Origin: Clostridiales bacterium
GTDB taxonomy: Bacteria; Bacillota; Clostridia; Oscillospirales; CAG-382
Assembly: GCA_003452915.1 (NCBI GenBank)
Contig: DMMZ01000060.1
Location: 19,951 to 34,716, forward strand
Reading direction: 5' to 3'
DNA: 14,766 nucleotides
The position numbers were made by a program, and so were the translations under genes. Below, piece by piece: positions 14,336 through 14,766 of the stretch (its first letter is position 1; every line of letters begins with the position of its first letter). The notes below the pieces were generated by a model. That model worked only from the letters and a program-made list of their open reading frames with translations. It ran no database searches and was not told the DNA's origin.

Positions 14336-14766
14336 ATGGATTTATTAACTGTTGATACTGAAATTTTCTCAGAAATACTCGCAAAGCATACCGAAATGAT
14401 TTATCGTATTTCGTTCCAATATTTAAAATCAAAATCCGATGCTGAAGATGTAATCCAAGATGTTTTCGTAAAGCTACTTGAAAAACAACCAATTTTCGAA
14501 ACCGATAAAAATAGAAAAGCGTGGTTAATAAGAGTTAGCATTAATCAATGCAAGGATCGCTTGCGTTCATTTTGGCGACGTAAAACTGTTCCGCTTACCG
14601 AAATAAACGATCTAACGGATGATGATAAGCTGCATTTGTTTGACGAACTTTTTCAACTGTAGCCTAAATACAGGGTTGTACTATATTTGCATTATTATGA
14701 AAACTATACAATAAATGAAATAGCAGAATTATTACATACTAATCCAAACACTATCAGCGCACATCT
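14336..14766 (+). pseudogene. ECF-type sigma factor gene with in-frame amber codon, 3' end outside window
   Basis: ECF sigma factors direct RNA polymerase to envelope- or stress-response promoters. The N-terminal half shows region 2: HTEMIYRISFQYLKSKSDAEDVIQDVFVKLLEK (about 18-50), then RKAWLIRVSINQCKDRLRS. After codon 108 (FQL) a TAG at 14660-14662 stops reading. The same frame then continues without a gap as PKYRVVLYLHYYENYTINEIAELLHTNPNTISAH, a complete region 4 start with its helix-turn-helix, up to the window edge. Family members usually read LSPKYR or LPEKYR here, so a single TCG-to-TAG change would explain it. The ATG has AAGGAG 7 bp upstream. The gene is either a recent pseudogene, a sequencing error, or read through at TAG. 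Confidence 0.8.

Noticed and set aside
1..14766. CRISPR array, phage or insertion sequence genes
   Set aside because: No regularly spaced direct repeats, transposase, integrase or phage structural genes were seen. The two palindromic repeats are the only mobile-like elements.

Overview
This is a low-G+C bacterial window that reads like a Clostridia genome, probably in the Oscillospiraceae/Ruminococcaceae range. The clues are an SOS-type LexA box of Gram-positive form, AGGAGG-like ribosome sites, a GerMN-domain lipoprotein, a B12-binding-type radical SAM protein with a DUF4080-like tail, and a YaiI/YqxD protein. The lineage is inferred from gene content, not from a marker gene.

Layout. Positions 1-380 hold the end of a plus-strand tRNA cluster (a partial tRNA that is probably Arg, then His-GTG and Pro-TGG), closed by a two-way terminator. 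On the minus strand, 409-1182 is a membrane-anchored leucine-rich-repeat gene broken by two compensating frameshifts. On the plus strand, 1387-2859 is an SOS-regulated Y-family DNA polymerase gene followed 3 bp later by a small conserved-looking gene. A zinc-ribbon membrane protein follows (2962-3888). On the minus strand, a radical SAM gene and a yaiI-like gene overlap by 17 bp (3981-6117).

Next come two divergent lipoprotein genes. The minus-strand one is a tandem GerMN protein (6336-7256). The plus-strand one joins a PstS-like phosphate-binding domain to an unrecognised C-terminal half (7549-9690). Glycerol kinase follows (9762-11249). A minus-strand pair, aldo/keto reductase plus an unknown 128-residue protein (11541-12866), is divergent from an AraC-family regulator (13028-13900). 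The window ends inside an ECF sigma factor gene that carries an in-frame amber codon (14336 onward).

Less obvious elements. Two 102-bp copies of the same palindromic repeat lie at 6193-6294 and 11410-11511, about 82% identical without gaps. Between araC and the sigma gene, the minus strand carries a perfect TTGACA-N17-TATAAT promoter. About 200 nt downstream it meets an 18-bp perfect hairpin whose U-tract is also on the minus strand. Together these outline an unannotated small RNA of about 200 nt, which I consider the best candidate for something undescribed.

How the genes relate. The polymerase and its small partner look like one damage-inducible unit. The AraC regulator probably controls the divergent reductase pair. 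The lipoprotein pair shares a 290-bp divergent promoter region. Neither glycerol kinase nor the PstS-like protein has its usual pathway partners nearby.
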